Below are positions 36,861 through 48,672 of a stretch of 64,000 nucleotides of DNA, piece by piece. The stretch is from Serilophus lunatus (lineage: Eukaryota; Chordata; Aves; Passeriformes; Eurylaimidae), in the NCBI GenBank assembly GCA_013399895.1, contig VXBA01001282.1:187519-251518 (forward strand). Direction: 5' to 3'. Every line of letters starts with the position of its first letter. Within the stretch, counting starts at the first letter, position 1. Position numbers and translations under genes: made by a program. The notes beneath the pieces are model-generated. The model ran no database searches. It was given only the letters and a program-made list of their open reading frames with translations, and was not told the DNA's origin.

Positions 36861-39735
36861 CCTTTCCGTTGGTGCAGACATAGTTGATTAACTATGTAGT
36901 TGATCAAATACTCCCAGAGAAGAATAAATCAAGAGAGAAGAGTTGTGTTGTTAAAGTAATAACGAGCGAAATGCAAGTTACTTGTGAGGAAACGATCACT
37001 GAAGTGCTGTTCTGGGAGGACTGTTCAGTGCTGGCAGGAGAGCTGCAGTTGCTTTTCTTAACTTTGAATGCTGTAAAGCACTTTATTCCATCCAACCCAA
37101 AGGCAAACCAAAGGATTTGCTGGAGAGCAGCAGCTTAAGTGTTTTAAATGTGGTGTGGTCACTATTGTCCTAGAAAATTTGCTTATAACAAGAAATATCT
37201 GTCCAGCGTCCCGCCAGAACTTAAGCTCCTCAGAGGTAATAATGCCAATACCTATTGCTACCGCTGGTGGCTAAAGACTGTTGCTCCGTGTTTCTGTATG
37301 TCACTCTTCCTCTTCAAAGCAGTGTAGTAAAGGTTTGCTGTGTCAAAGTAACGCTGATAGTAAGAACGATACCGGCTTGGTTCATTCTAAGGAAAATTAC
37401 TGCAGGCGTCTGTCCTCAGACGTGGATGAATCTCCATCCGTGCAGCTCATCACCTGTCAGCAGCGAGGAGTAAAAGCCCAGGACTGCATCTTCTCTACCC
37501 CTAGGGGCGGAGAAACACTGCAGACAGAGGACGGCAGGAACCAGTCCTCTTTCTTGCTTGCCTACAAGGAGATTGAGAAGATAGAGATTGAAGGAAGTCC
37601 CCCTGCCTCTCTGTGCGCTTTCGGCACAATTTCTGCCTCGCAACATTCACGGTGGCAAGGGCAGCTGGTGGAAAGGGAACGAGAGTGAATTCTCTCTTCA
37701 GCTTTGCTCCCTTGAAACAAGATTCTCCATTAGTTAGTTTCCTCACTTGCTAAATATCCATAGTGTAAAGTATTTTATGAACTTCGGGGGAAAACTGAGG
37801 TAACTGGTATTGTCCAGGCATGTCAAAATGTGACTGTTAAAGAAGGCCAAAGTCAAGTTCCATGGTGCAATTAGGAACTAATCCCAGCAAACTCATTCAG
37901 TCTGAACACTACCTGCCTTAGGGTATTTTACTGTAGGATGTTGCTAATAGAAGATTGTTATTTGTAGCACTCACAGATACAGTGTAACAAACCCACGGTA
38001 AATGAAAAGGCAGTTTTGCAGCAAACAGGGATCTTTTCAAAGTTACGAAATGGAAGGAGTTTTGGGCAGGAATTAAAAAAAATAGGATGATTTTTGTTGA
38101 TTTGGAGAAAGGTCATTGCTTTCAGTCATGTTCTTTATTTCAGTGTTGAGAGAGTCAATGGATTTGTGGACTGAAAAACACATTTTGCTCTTTCTCAGGC
38201 AAAAGAAATAATCTCACCTCCTGCAATACCTTTTTGTTTTCCAAGTGTCATCATTTATTGCATGGTTGATGAGTAAAAACATGAGGTTAGTATTTGATAA
38301 TATATTACGGATTGTCAAGTACTGGAAAGGTGGAGGTTTTTAACAAAACAGAGGTATACAGAGAAGAGTTCTATTCTAGCTGTCATGCCAATTATCTAGT
38401 CTCATATGTAGTTTAAGTTAAAAACACAGCATGTAGTCTGGATAATTTAAATAATTTTTAGGTATTTGCTCTAACCTGGGTATGCAGCATGTTAATTTTT
38501 ACAATAGTTAGGAAATGTGTTGGACCAATATGAAACTGAGAAACTGTAGAGCCTGCTAAGAGCCTAGTAACATTTTTTTTTGTTATGATGGGGGGTTTTT
38601 GTGGTTTTAGTTTCTTGGTGGTTTTGTTTGTTGGTTTTGGTGGGTTTTTTGTTTGTTTGTTTGGGATTTTTTTTGGGGGAGGGGTATTTGGTTTGGGCTT
38701 TTTTGATACAGTCTTATTTATACATTCTTAAACTGGTTTTACAGTAAATGAACCATGAATGGAGGTAACTGTCTTCAATAGCTGGTTGTCAAGTACCAGA
38801 TTTTCAAGTTTCTGTAAAATGTGACCTCTGAAGTAGTCTATTCTTACTGCAATGAGCTGGAGATTAGAGATGTTACTTCCAATAATGCCAATATAAATTT
38901 AGCAATCTACTCATAGCATAAAGCCATAATATAGAGGTCAGAGTGAAGCCTATCACTGGCTTTGGAAGGGATATAGAGTTTGGAGGAGTATAGTTTTCCG
39001 ATTTTGGAGGGATTTGCAGGTATAAACACCACAAAGAACATACATCCATTGCTTTCTACTGGAAAAAAAAAAAAAAACTAAAAAAGACAAGATGCTTCAG
39101 GTTTCCACTGCCAGCTTACACAATCACTCCTATGCTTAAATTCACCATGCTGAAATTAGTCATGTGTAAGAAATTGGTTTCCTGTGAGTAAAAAATTTGC
39201 TAGGATTTGTAAAGTTGAAGTTAAAGCCCGTGAAGGCTCTTCAGTAGTGGAAAAACTGGTACATATGAATATTTTCCAGTGACTAGATGAGCTGACTTAA
39301 TTCTAGGGCCATACTAAATATGCATTTCTGAAGCCATATTCTGCTTCAATGCATCAGTTGTCCCTCCTGTAAGTCACTGGTTGAATTAGCACATGCTACT
39401 TGCAGTAAAGTTGCCTGCTTTAGTGGGCATCAGGGCACACTGCAGCAAGATGACTGCAGGAGCATGACTTGAGCGTGCTATAAGGGGCAGTGCAAGTGTG
39501 CATGCATGTGTTTTAAATGTTCAGTAAATCCATGGTTGTCTTCTCACAGGCAAGATGCAGGAAGAGTACTTATGTTACAAAGGAGAGTCTTTAACTTTCC
39601 ATTTCTTCTGTTCCTATTTCAGTGGCAGACAGTTCATCCTTCTCCTCTGCACCCACTCAGCTCCATTCCAGTTTCTTCTCATGCTAATTATCACTTCCTT
39701 TTTTCTGTTTCTCTAAGTTCCTTCTGAGCACTGTG
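36861..39735. other. Region between CpG island and CR1, no gene supported
   Basis: It holds a near-palindrome at 36879-36896, a T/G-rich low-complexity run with GTTT units at 38571-38707 and an A run at 39060-39077. The 135-codon frame at 37281-37688 has no recognisable domain. Confidence 0.5.
38571..38707 (+). repeat. T/G-rich low-complexity sequence
   Basis: Runs of T with scattered GG and a (GTTT)n core near 38648-38662. Confidence 0.85.
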
Positions 39736-40030
39736 TTTATGTGGAGAGGCTGAGAGAGTTGGGACTGTTCATTCTGGAGAAGAGAAAACTAAGGGCAGAT
39801 CTTGTTAATATGTAATTGAAGGGAGGGTGCAAAGAGGACAGAGCCAGGTTTTTCAATGGTGCGCAGTGACAGGAGCAGAGGCAATGGACACGGAACAAAC
39901 TGGAATATGAGAGATTTTCTCTGAACATCATCAGGGAACTGTGGGGGCGGCTGAGCACTGGAATAGTTAGTCCAGAGTGGTGGTGTTCATTCTTGGAAAT
40001 ACTAGGATGTTAAGGAAACCTGGGTACTGA
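39736..40030 (+). mobile_element. CR1 LINE 3' fragment, degraded
   Basis: The words gagaggctgagagagttggg, ctggagaagagaaaactaag, ggtgcaaagaggacagagcc and gaactgtgggggcggctgag follow the order of a CR1 ORF2 C-terminal region. It is heavily mutated, with stops in all frames, so it is an old copy. Confidence 0.8.
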
Positions 40031-41639
40031 CTGACTGATGAAATAACTGATATCAGTTCAGAGAAATGGATTGTGAATACCTAGCAACACAGTTTAGGGC
40101 ATGGCATTTTCACCAAGCTCAGTCTGCAAGTCAAAATATGGTTTATGTTCATGTCCTTTATTAAAATTCTAAATGCTGTTGATATCTGGGGTGCATAAAT
40201 TCCCATGAACAAAGTCTCAAACTAGATAGTCATCAACTCTTAGATATCTTTTGGGGAACATCATTTACACTATTTTATGGTGTTTGAGTGGCATTCCTGA
40301 ACTCCTTGCTCTATTGCAAATCTCAGGTGTGGTCTATGGCAGGCACACTTAAATTCCCAAGGTAAATTTCCTAACCACTAATAGAAGAGAGACTTGAAAA
40401 TATTGCAAAGAATACATATATTTGGCAGCTCTTTTGTTATTAAATGAGCTTTTAGTACACATTTATCTACAACTGAGTGGATTATGCTCTGAGGGACTGT
40501 GAGGTCTCATTGAGAACTGCAGCCTGAGCAGCTCGAAAGCCTGCATGGTTGAGTGACGAAGCACAGTCAATTTCATTTTACTTACACTGGGCCTATCTTC
40601 AAGGTGGCCCTCAAAGAGAACCACCAGCAGAGCAGCAGCAAGCAAAGATACAAACGTATTCAGGATGTGAGCCACTACTTGGACAATTAGTGTGGAAAAC
40701 AATTACCTACAGAAATTTGATTACCAGGGACAACACAGGCTCTCTGTGGTAACTGGAAAACTGAAAATGTGGAACCTGGAAAACTTTGTCAAATAGGTTG
40801 GTGATCTCAATCTAGTTTCTTGATGGCTGAGTCTATATTGCCATAATTGCAACAACCCATGAACTGACTGGATCAGCACAGACAGAGGCTAAAGGCTTAA
40901 AGTCTCTCAAACCTGAGACATTTTAGCTGTGAAACCATCTTTTCTGAATAACTTGATATTCTGAAAATGCTTCAGGAGCAGTAGGAGCCAAAATAACATA
41001 CTCAGACCACGTTGTCATTCAACATTACAAACCTTGCACCAACCATGGTTCACGTTTCTATTTTTACATCACTTGCTAAAAACTAGGTGAAGAAGTAGTG
41101 ATCAAACATCAGGTAACACTCCAAGGGGAAGAAAAGGTAACCTCGGTGCCAAATAAACGCTTTCCTAGGCAGCAAATCCTTGGATGACATTACCAATTCT
41201 TGAAGGATTTATTATGTGCCATTGAAAACAGAGAAGTCTGAACTAAAATCTTGCAAAGACTTAAACCCAACATATTTAGCTTTACATCTCCTACATACTT
41301 TCACTAAGGTCAATTAAACTATTCACTGTGGAAAGCTCAGAAAGTGTGTAAATCTCTGCAACATTAAACATTTTGCTTGATTATCTCCCCAGGGACTGGA
41401 AACAGGGATTGGCAGCTGTCAGACATCTAGGGTAAAATGGCAACTTGTGTCATTCAGTATGGGCCTAATTCAAAAATAGCATTAAGAATTGTTGAAAAAT
41501 TCTGGCCTTTTTACTAACTTGCAGTTTGGCTTCAAACTGGTTCCTGCAGTACCCCCGACCAACTGACTTTTGCTCACCCATGACTAAAACACGTTTTGAC
41601 TGTCAAAACAAGTGTTTTTAACTTTTTTTTTTTCCTAAG
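40031..41639. other. Upstream flank of PDE8B, nothing recognised
   Basis: AT-rich sequence without a supported exon or repeat, ending at the PDE8B CpG island. Confidence 0.6.
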
Positions 41640-42660
41640 TATTGGGCATAAAACTTGCAGGGAGTGTGTGCGCGTATGTATGTGTGGGGAGCGTGCCTGT
41701 GATGTGCGTACGGGAGGCTTGACATCGGACTCTCTGCCCGGGTCGCGGGCGGGCTGCACCACCGATGGTGATGCTTCTCCTCCTTCTCCTCCTCTTCCAT
41801 CTCCATCCCCACGGTTGGGTGCAGATCCGGTGGTTGCAAGCGCTTCGGAAGACGGTGCCGAGGAGGGGAAGGGGGTTAACGGGTGTGGGATCCCTGGAGG
41901 CGGCGCGGGGAGACGGGCGGGGGTGCCGGGCAGGCGCCGCAGGGGCGGGAGCGGCCGGGGCAGCGCCANAGGCATGGGCTGCGCCCCCAGCATCCACGTC
42001 TCGCATAGCGGTGTGATTTACTGCCGGGACTCGGAGGAGTCCAACTCCCCCCACCAGACCACCACCATCTCGCAGGGCACCGCCACTCTGCACGGCCTTT
42101 TCGTCAAGACAGACGCGGCCGACTCCATCCCCTCCGTCCTCGCTTATCAGAGCCGTCAGCCGCCGCCCTCCGCCGGTCCCCGCCGCAAGGAGCGCAGGGA
42201 GTCCGGCGGCGCCTCCGCCCGGTCCAGGACTCCCCACTGCTGCAGCGTCGAGGCTGAGACCCAGACCAGCAGCTCCAGCGTCAAGGTAAGCGGCGGCCGC
42301 TCCGGAAGGGTCTCCGGCGGGGCCATTGCGGGTCCCCGCCGGCCACGGCAGAGGGAAGACGATGCGCGGAGCCAGCGCCTCCCCCGCCGGAGGATGCTCG
42401 GCGGGCGGGATGCAGCTGCCAGGAGTGGTGCCCTGGTGCCCACTGACTCACCGCAGCTGCGGCTGCCGGGCCGGGCCGGGCTGGCACTGCTGCGGGGGGG
42501 GCCACCTCGCCTCCAGCTCTCCCCGGGGGGAGCAGCGGCCGCCGGGACCCTCGGGCTCCCTCCGCCTTTCTCTGTCTCGAAGAGCCTTGCCTTGGTGCGG
42601 CTCCGAGGCGCCCTGTGATGGGATCAGTCCTGGACGCACAGCGAGCGGGGAAGGGTTGGT
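41640..42660 (+). promoter_or_regulatory. PDE8B: PDE8B CpG island promoter region
   Basis: A GC- and CpG-rich block surrounds the PDE8B first coding exon and continues into intron 1. The start site is not visible. The frame of the PDE8B ATG stays open for 126 codons upstream (to 41596), which is expected in GC-rich sequence and does not support a longer protein. One ambiguous base (N) lies at 41969. Confidence 0.75.
41974..42285 (+). CDS. PDE8B: PDE8B, high-affinity cAMP phosphodiesterase 8B, first coding exon
   Basis: Seen: the ATG has G at -3 and G at +4, and the 104 codons end at a consensus donor (gtcaag/gtaagc) in phase 0. The protein starts MGCAPSIHVSHSGVIYCRDS and ends with CCSVEAETQTSSSSVK, which matches PDE8B of vertebrates at both ends; the middle (Ser, Pro, Arg-rich) is variable. 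Known: PDE8 enzymes hydrolyse cAMP and are IBMX-insensitive; the full protein of about 880 residues has REC-like, PAS and catalytic HD-type PDE domains, all in later exons outside this window. MGC at the start fits N-myristoylation at Gly2 and palmitoylation at Cys3, so membrane attachment is likely (inference). RRES at residues 74-77 fits a PKA site. Start chosen by homology and Kozak context. Confidence 0.95.
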
Positions 42661-43829
42661 TTCGGGCTGTGTGGCTGATAGCAGAGAGTGAGCGTCTCTG
42701 GGAGAGGCGGAGTAAAATCCCCCTCACACCCTATCCCGTAATTCTCAACTGCAACAAGCCCGTACTTGCTGCTAGGTTCACTTCATCCATTTTTCTTCCC
42801 CCCATGTCTGGTTAAGATGAACTGTCGCAGCTAGGCGTGGATGTTCGGCTGAGAACCGAACAACTACGATCCGCACACTTATGCGTGTGCGCCTTGCTGG
42901 AGAGTTGTTGTGGGGATGCTGCCGCAGGGGTGGCAGAGGCTGAGTCTGCAGGGTGTCTGGAAGGCTTGGGTCCACCTGTCAGTGACTAAGGGAGTGACTG
43001 CCACGACCTCTTGTCGACGTCTTCACTTAAGTTTAGCACTTAAAAAGAGATGGCTGCGCTGGGTTTTCTTTTTCTTTTTTTGTGTCGAAATAAGTTTTTC
43101 ACAAGTTCACCGAATGCTTTCTAGGAATTAAATTTTGCTTTGTTTACTTCTTACATGTCATGATCCCAGCTGTACCTTAGATTACTTTTCTGCTATAAAG
43201 TAGGATATATCATGTCACAAAGTAATTCCGTGGTCTTAAACGAAGCCTAACTTTCGAATAAAATTAAGAAATTAAAAAGTTATATAATATTCCTCTATAA
43301 TTTAAAAAAATCAGAAGTCATGATTAGGAAAACATAAAAAAGAGAGAGATCACAGGGAAAAAAAACAAAACCCAAACACTCCCACAATCCATTATCAGTT
43401 TGTTTGTTCTAATGTTGAGAAATTTGCAGATTTATCTTTGGCCACATTGACTGTTTTACTTATTTAGAAGAAGAACCTGCATCATCAGTGATAGGGACAA
43501 AGTTCAAGCACAACCAAAATAAAACAATTGTTGTATTTCTTGGATTTGAGGATTTTTTTTTTTCATTTCAAAATTGGATGCTTAAGACATAATAAAATTT
43601 CTTTTTTAATGTAGAGGACAGCAAGATAGAAATACTTTCACAATTAAGTTGAGAATTGAAAAAAAATAGAGTGAAAATTCAGCTTTTAATAATTGTTTAT
43701 GTCTTGCTATTACATCATGTCCTCTTATAAACAAATATATTTGTCAACTTTCTGCTTATTAAGACTGAAAATATTTCAGATGTTTTTGAACTTTGTCATT
43801 GGTGCTGTAATATTATTGGTTCAACAAGG

Positions 43830-44605
43830 CCAAGTGCTGTCTGGGTCTTGCCCTTGGGTCACAACAACCCCAGGCAGTGCTGGAGGCCGGGGGCAGAGTG
43901 GCTGGAAAGCTGCCCAGCAGAAAAAGACGGGGCAGAGGGGTGGGAAGGAGGGGCAGTAGGAGAGTGCTGGTTGATAGCATCTAAACGCGAGCCAGCAGTG
44001 TTTGCCCAGGCCACCGAGAAGGTCAATGATGTCCTGACTTGTATCAGCAATAGTGTGGCCAGTAGGACCAGGGAAGGGGTCATCTCCTGGTAGCAACTGG
44101 CGAGGCTGCACCCCAAATCCTGTATCCAGTTCTGGGCCTCTCGCTACAGAAAAGAGATAAAGCTGTTGGAGTGAGTCCGGAGAAGGGTAACAGACCTGGT
44201 GAAAGGTCTGAAGCATAAATCCTAAGAGGAGAAGCTGAGAGAGTAGGAGGTGTTTAGCCTGGGGAAAAGCAGGCTCAGGGGGAACCTTATCACTCTACAA
44301 CTACCTGAAAGGAGGTTGTATCCAGGTCTGGAGCGGTCTTTTCTCTCAAGCAACAAGTGACAGGATGAGAGGAAATGTCCTCAAACTGCTCCAGAGGAGG
44401 TTCAGGTCATCAGGAAGAATTTCTTTATGGAAAGTGTTGTCAAGCATTGGAAAGGACTGCCCAGAGACCACACTATCCCTGGAGGTGTTCACAGAATGAC
44501 TGGTTGTGGCACTTAGTGCCATGCTCTAGTTGACAAAGTGGTGATTGGTCAAACTTTGAATTCAATGATCTTGGATGTCTTTTCCAACATAAATGTTTTT
44601 GTGAT
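43830..44605 (+). mobile_element. CR1 LINE 3' fragment
   Basis: The copy runs from gcagtgctggaggccggggg (ORF2 C-terminal region) to cttggatgtcttttccaaca plus a decayed tail. Stops and small indels break the frame, including an extra G-rich segment around 43920-43965. Confidence 0.9.
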
Positions 44606-45102
44606 TATTTTTGGTAGTTTTAGCTCTTCTTGCAGATTATGGGTTTGTCAGGGTTTTTTTTGTTGTTTTGTTTTATTTTTTAAGGTATTGAAGAACTATT
44701 TCAATTATATAGTAGAAACATTTCCTTTCTTATAAGAATTAAGATCTATAAATTTTTTATGCAACTTTAAAATTGATTTAGAACCTCCATTCTTACTGCC
44801 AGTCCTGGTATGGTTTCATGCAGGTTAATATCACACTTAAGTATTTGTCTGACTAAAGAAAGGCTGGACTGTTACAGAACTATCATAAAGGCAAAATAGT
44901 ACATGGTACTTGATAGGCTATAATAAGTGGAAAAATGTGGAAGCATGTTTCTCCAGTAGTATATGATAACAATATTTACTTCCATAGAAGTTCAAATATG
45001 AAAAAAATACTTATTTTGGCACAGAAGGCATGTCTAGCAATGATTTTAACCGCAGTAGTTCTTAGTTGCATGTATTAGCTGTATTGGATATTTCATAGTA
45101 TA

Positions 45103-45408
45103 TGGCGTGATACTCAGTACGTGAAGTAGGGGAAAGGAGGATGAAAGAGATGTTTGAGTGATGGCATTTGTCTTCCCAAGTCACCAATACATGTGGTGGA
45201 GCCCTTCCCTCCTGGAGATGCATGAACACCTGTTCCTTGTTTTGCTTTGCTCATGTATGTGTCTTCTGCTTTACCTAATAAAGTGTCTACATCTAAGTTA
45301 CTGAGTTATTTCACTTTTACTCTTCAGATTCTCTCCTCATTCTGCTGGTGGTAAAGTGTGTGAGCAGCTGCCTGGGGGTTAGTTGCCATCTGAGGTTAAA
45401 CTGCCACA
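45103..45408 (+). mobile_element. Avian endogenous retrovirus LTR, internally deleted
   Basis: The segment includes tggcatttgtcttcccaagt, cctggagatgcatgaacacc, ccttgttttgctttgctcat, an AATAAA at 45277-45282 and the U5-like ending gaggttaaactgccaca. I recognise this order from common passerine and other avian LTRs. Compared with what I remember of them, part of the segment between the middle blocks is missing. No retroviral gene is present. The 5' boundary is approximate. Confidence 0.7.
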
Positions 45409-45685
45409 AAATCTCGTCTAACTTTATTCAGGGGATAAAACAAATATACTAGTTAGCTGGCTGTTAGCATTACTATATGTTAATATAATTTTCCAGCTAT
45501 GTAACTGTTTAACCTGCTTAAACCATGCTACTTTGTGTGTCTTCATTTCGTGTTCTAAACTGTTCTTCAGTTGTTTACAGAATTGAGTATTGCATTATTT
45601 AAATTAGATCCTGTCTTTAGACAATGTTTTAAAACTCACCCACACCACAGTATGAAACAGGCATTAGTAGTTATTTCAATCCTAT

Positions 45686-45775
45686 TCAATTTTAAAAAAA
45701 CAAAACATCCAAACAACAACAACAAAAAAACCCCAAACCAAATCCAAACTGAAAAAAAATACCCCAAACACAAAA
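45686..45775 (+). repeat. A/C-rich low-complexity sequence
   Basis: Runs of A with CAA and CCAAA units. Confidence 0.85.
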
Positions 45776-48588
45776 TGATCTTGTGTCACTTAAAATATAT
45801 GGCTTATCTAAACCTTACTTTTAAAGTCTGACTGATTTGTATTCATTTAGGTGCATCTGCACCCTGGTGTGGAAAAGGGCCCACAGTTTCTGGTGCCCAG
45901 CTGTACACTGTGTTAACAAGGTACTCATGCAGAAGCACACGATTAAAAAATAGACATTCCTTGCCCCTCTTCCCTCCTTGATAAAGAGACAGTATAATGA
46001 AAACAAAGAGTACTAATATTCCAAACCCTACTTCACCTTTGTATAAAGATACAAGATATTTAGCTTGCACCACTGAAGCATAGCATTGATCATGAGAAAA
46101 TGCTGATTGTATAAAGGCTGCTTGACCCCTTGCTCAACTGTTGCTGGTTCTGAAGTGTAACAGAACCAGTTGTTTAGCAGAAAGTTAACAGTATCTTGGA
46201 CACTTTCTTGAGGATTTAAACAGGTAAAAAAAGTTTGCCTTATCCACGTTTACATATACCTCTTCTAATTATGGCCAAATTTTAAGCAGAAGTCATAAGT
46301 AGTTCTGCTTTTCTTGGGAACCTTGAGACTTCAACATTAGCCAAATGTAAAGACTATGAAAACAGACAAGTTTCAAAGCTCTTGTTGCTAACACGTAAGC
46401 TAGATGGAAAAAACACCAAAACCACCTGCAGTCTGTATTGATTACTTTTTCCTCTTGAAATTACAAGAACAGCAGGTGTACTGGTTTGGTTCTTTTATGC
46501 TGTGTTCTTTGTGGAAGAGAAGGACCTGCTTATGAACCTCACAGTCACAATAGGAACAGATTTTTATAGTTTTCAGGCTTTTCTATAGCAAAGTAATTAT
46601 TAGAAGCAAATCTCAGAAATAAGAAAAAATACATGGGATAGTGTCTCTTATCAGCAATCATCTGTGTTAGGTTCCTAGGTGAAAGTGTTGGGGTGTATCC
46701 TTCTCAAAATGTCAAGGACCTATTCTTTTGCCATTTTTGTTTTGTTTGTTTTTTTGTAAATCTGAGAGAATATGTAAAAGAATGCATCTGCCAAACATGG
46801 AGAGGATTGAGAAGTCCATGTACTGAGAGAGTCGCATCAAGTCCATGAGTCCATGAGAAGTGCAGCTGTAAGCGTTGCCTTGATTGTTTTTTTGTTCTCC
46901 CTAAAGCAGGATCATGTATAAGAAAAATAACTGTACTTCTTGTTTTGTTTGAAGTATACTAAAGTTTAACTGTCTGCCAGTAAGTTCTCTAGCATGTAAA
47001 ATAGGAGAGAAAACAACTCTTGAACATAGTTGTAGCAGAAAAAAATTGTGGAGGCAAAAAAGTGTTGCAATATTACAGTGGAGAGCTTGTTAATTTAGGC
47101 TAACAGTTCTCTAAGAGATGCTGGCCTGAGTAACTCTTGCCGTAAAGGAAATTGCTAGTGTAGAAGTGCTCTTCTAAGATTAAGCCCAGACATCTTCAAT
47201 GAATACGCTAAAAGGACTTCTGCAAAGATTTGCTGCTCTTTGTCTGACCTTTCCATTATTTCTTCAAATGATGCAGGTAAACTTGAACAAGCTGTAGTTA
47301 TGCTTTTAGGCAATGCTAGGCAGAACAGATAAAACCATTTCTTTAGAAAGTATTAATCCACTTGTCAAAGAGAAGCCTGGTGTATTAAAATGACTTCAAA
47401 TGGAGTCACACAACATTCTGGACTTACAAAATTATTCTGGATGATATATATTTGTATCATTAAATACAAAATGAGCATACATATGCATGCACATGCACAC
47501 ATACAGGAAAAGTGTTAAAAGTTTGTAAGAACAATGAGCCTCAACTGCTTCACCACTGGAAGTCAGCAGTGTCCCAGGATCCCCAAAGTAAAAAGTGATT
47601 TTGTAGTATTTGCTTTCAGTGCCCAAAACACCCAGTAGTTTTAAGTAAACTGATTATTAGCATCCGTTTTCCAGTTTTTAATGTTTGATATGCGCAAAAT
47701 AAGACTGAGATTTAACCTTCTGATGAGCTTGATGTGGATCTTTTGGCAGTTTATAATACTCCAGGAGTGTGCTGCATGCAGAGGAAAGGGATTTAAAACA
47801 AACCTGAACACACAGCTGAAAGCCATAATGCAAGCTGAGAAGTTGTACTGTATACCTTGGGCAGTAGTGCATGCTCTTGCCATGCAGGAGATAGGTTTGA
47901 ATTCCTACACATAAGAATGTTTAGTGATCATTAGGTGTGATACAGAAGGTGGGCACATAATTTTCCATTTTTGTCCTCCAAGTGAGAAATAATCTAGTCT
48001 TTTAACATATTTTAAGTAGTGATTTAGACAACAGAGTTAATCGAGAAGGTCAGACTAAGTATGTGTGTATATGGCCTGCAAGTAGACTAAGAGAGGCAAG
48101 GCTACCAACTCCTCTTCCAGACATTTCCTTCCAGCTGCCTTCAGTGCCCCCTCTGCACCTTGGGCTTCTATCACATTGAGATGATGAGCTTGCCCTTTTT
48201 GCTGTGGTGAGTGTTTAAACACCTGATTCTCAAAAATGTTTCCTTTCTGTGTGTGGATCCTTCAGCTTGTCTGGGAGTTTATTTCAGACAGGTTGCTATT
48301 CTTCTTCTGCATCCATGGATTCCTAGATCAGCTGGGTCGTACAGCACAGGCATTCCTGTAGTAAGGAGCAAGTCTGTATTTTTAATACTTTGACAGTGGT
48401 CTGTGAAGTAGTCCTGAATTTTGTGTAATGATGCATAAAGCAAATAGAAATTAAAACGAGTACTGTTTTTAGATTCTGGTGATATCTGAAATGCTGTGTG
48501 CTTGTGGCTAAACTTGCCAGATTAACACAACCAGGCTGGGGACATAAATAAACCTTAGTCCTGTACATAAAAGAAAAAAAAAATTCGC

Positions 48589-48672
48589 TAAGATTTTGGT
48601 GGCATTTTTTTGGTTTTGTTTTTTGATTGTTTTTTTTGATTGTTTTTTTTTGTTAGTTTGTTTTGTTGTTAC
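48589..48672 (+). repeat. T-rich low-complexity sequence
   Basis: Long T runs with repeated gattgttttttt units. Confidence 0.85.

Noticed and set aside
37281..37688. 135-codon open frame downstream of the CpG island
   Set aside because: Low-information composition, no recognisable domain and no supporting splice pattern; the minus strand is open as well.
41596..41973. In-frame upstream extension of the PDE8B reading frame
   Set aside because: The MGCAPSIH start is conserved in PDE8 proteins and has good Kozak context; the extension is low-complexity GC-rich translation containing an N.
41635..42237. 200-codon minus-strand frame over PDE8B exon 1
   Set aside because: It is the shadow of the GC-rich PDE8B exon and spans the N; no homology.
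42286..42618. Continuation of the PDE8B frame past the donor
   Set aside because: The consensus donor at 42286 and the known exon end (SSVK in phase 0) show that it is intron read-through.
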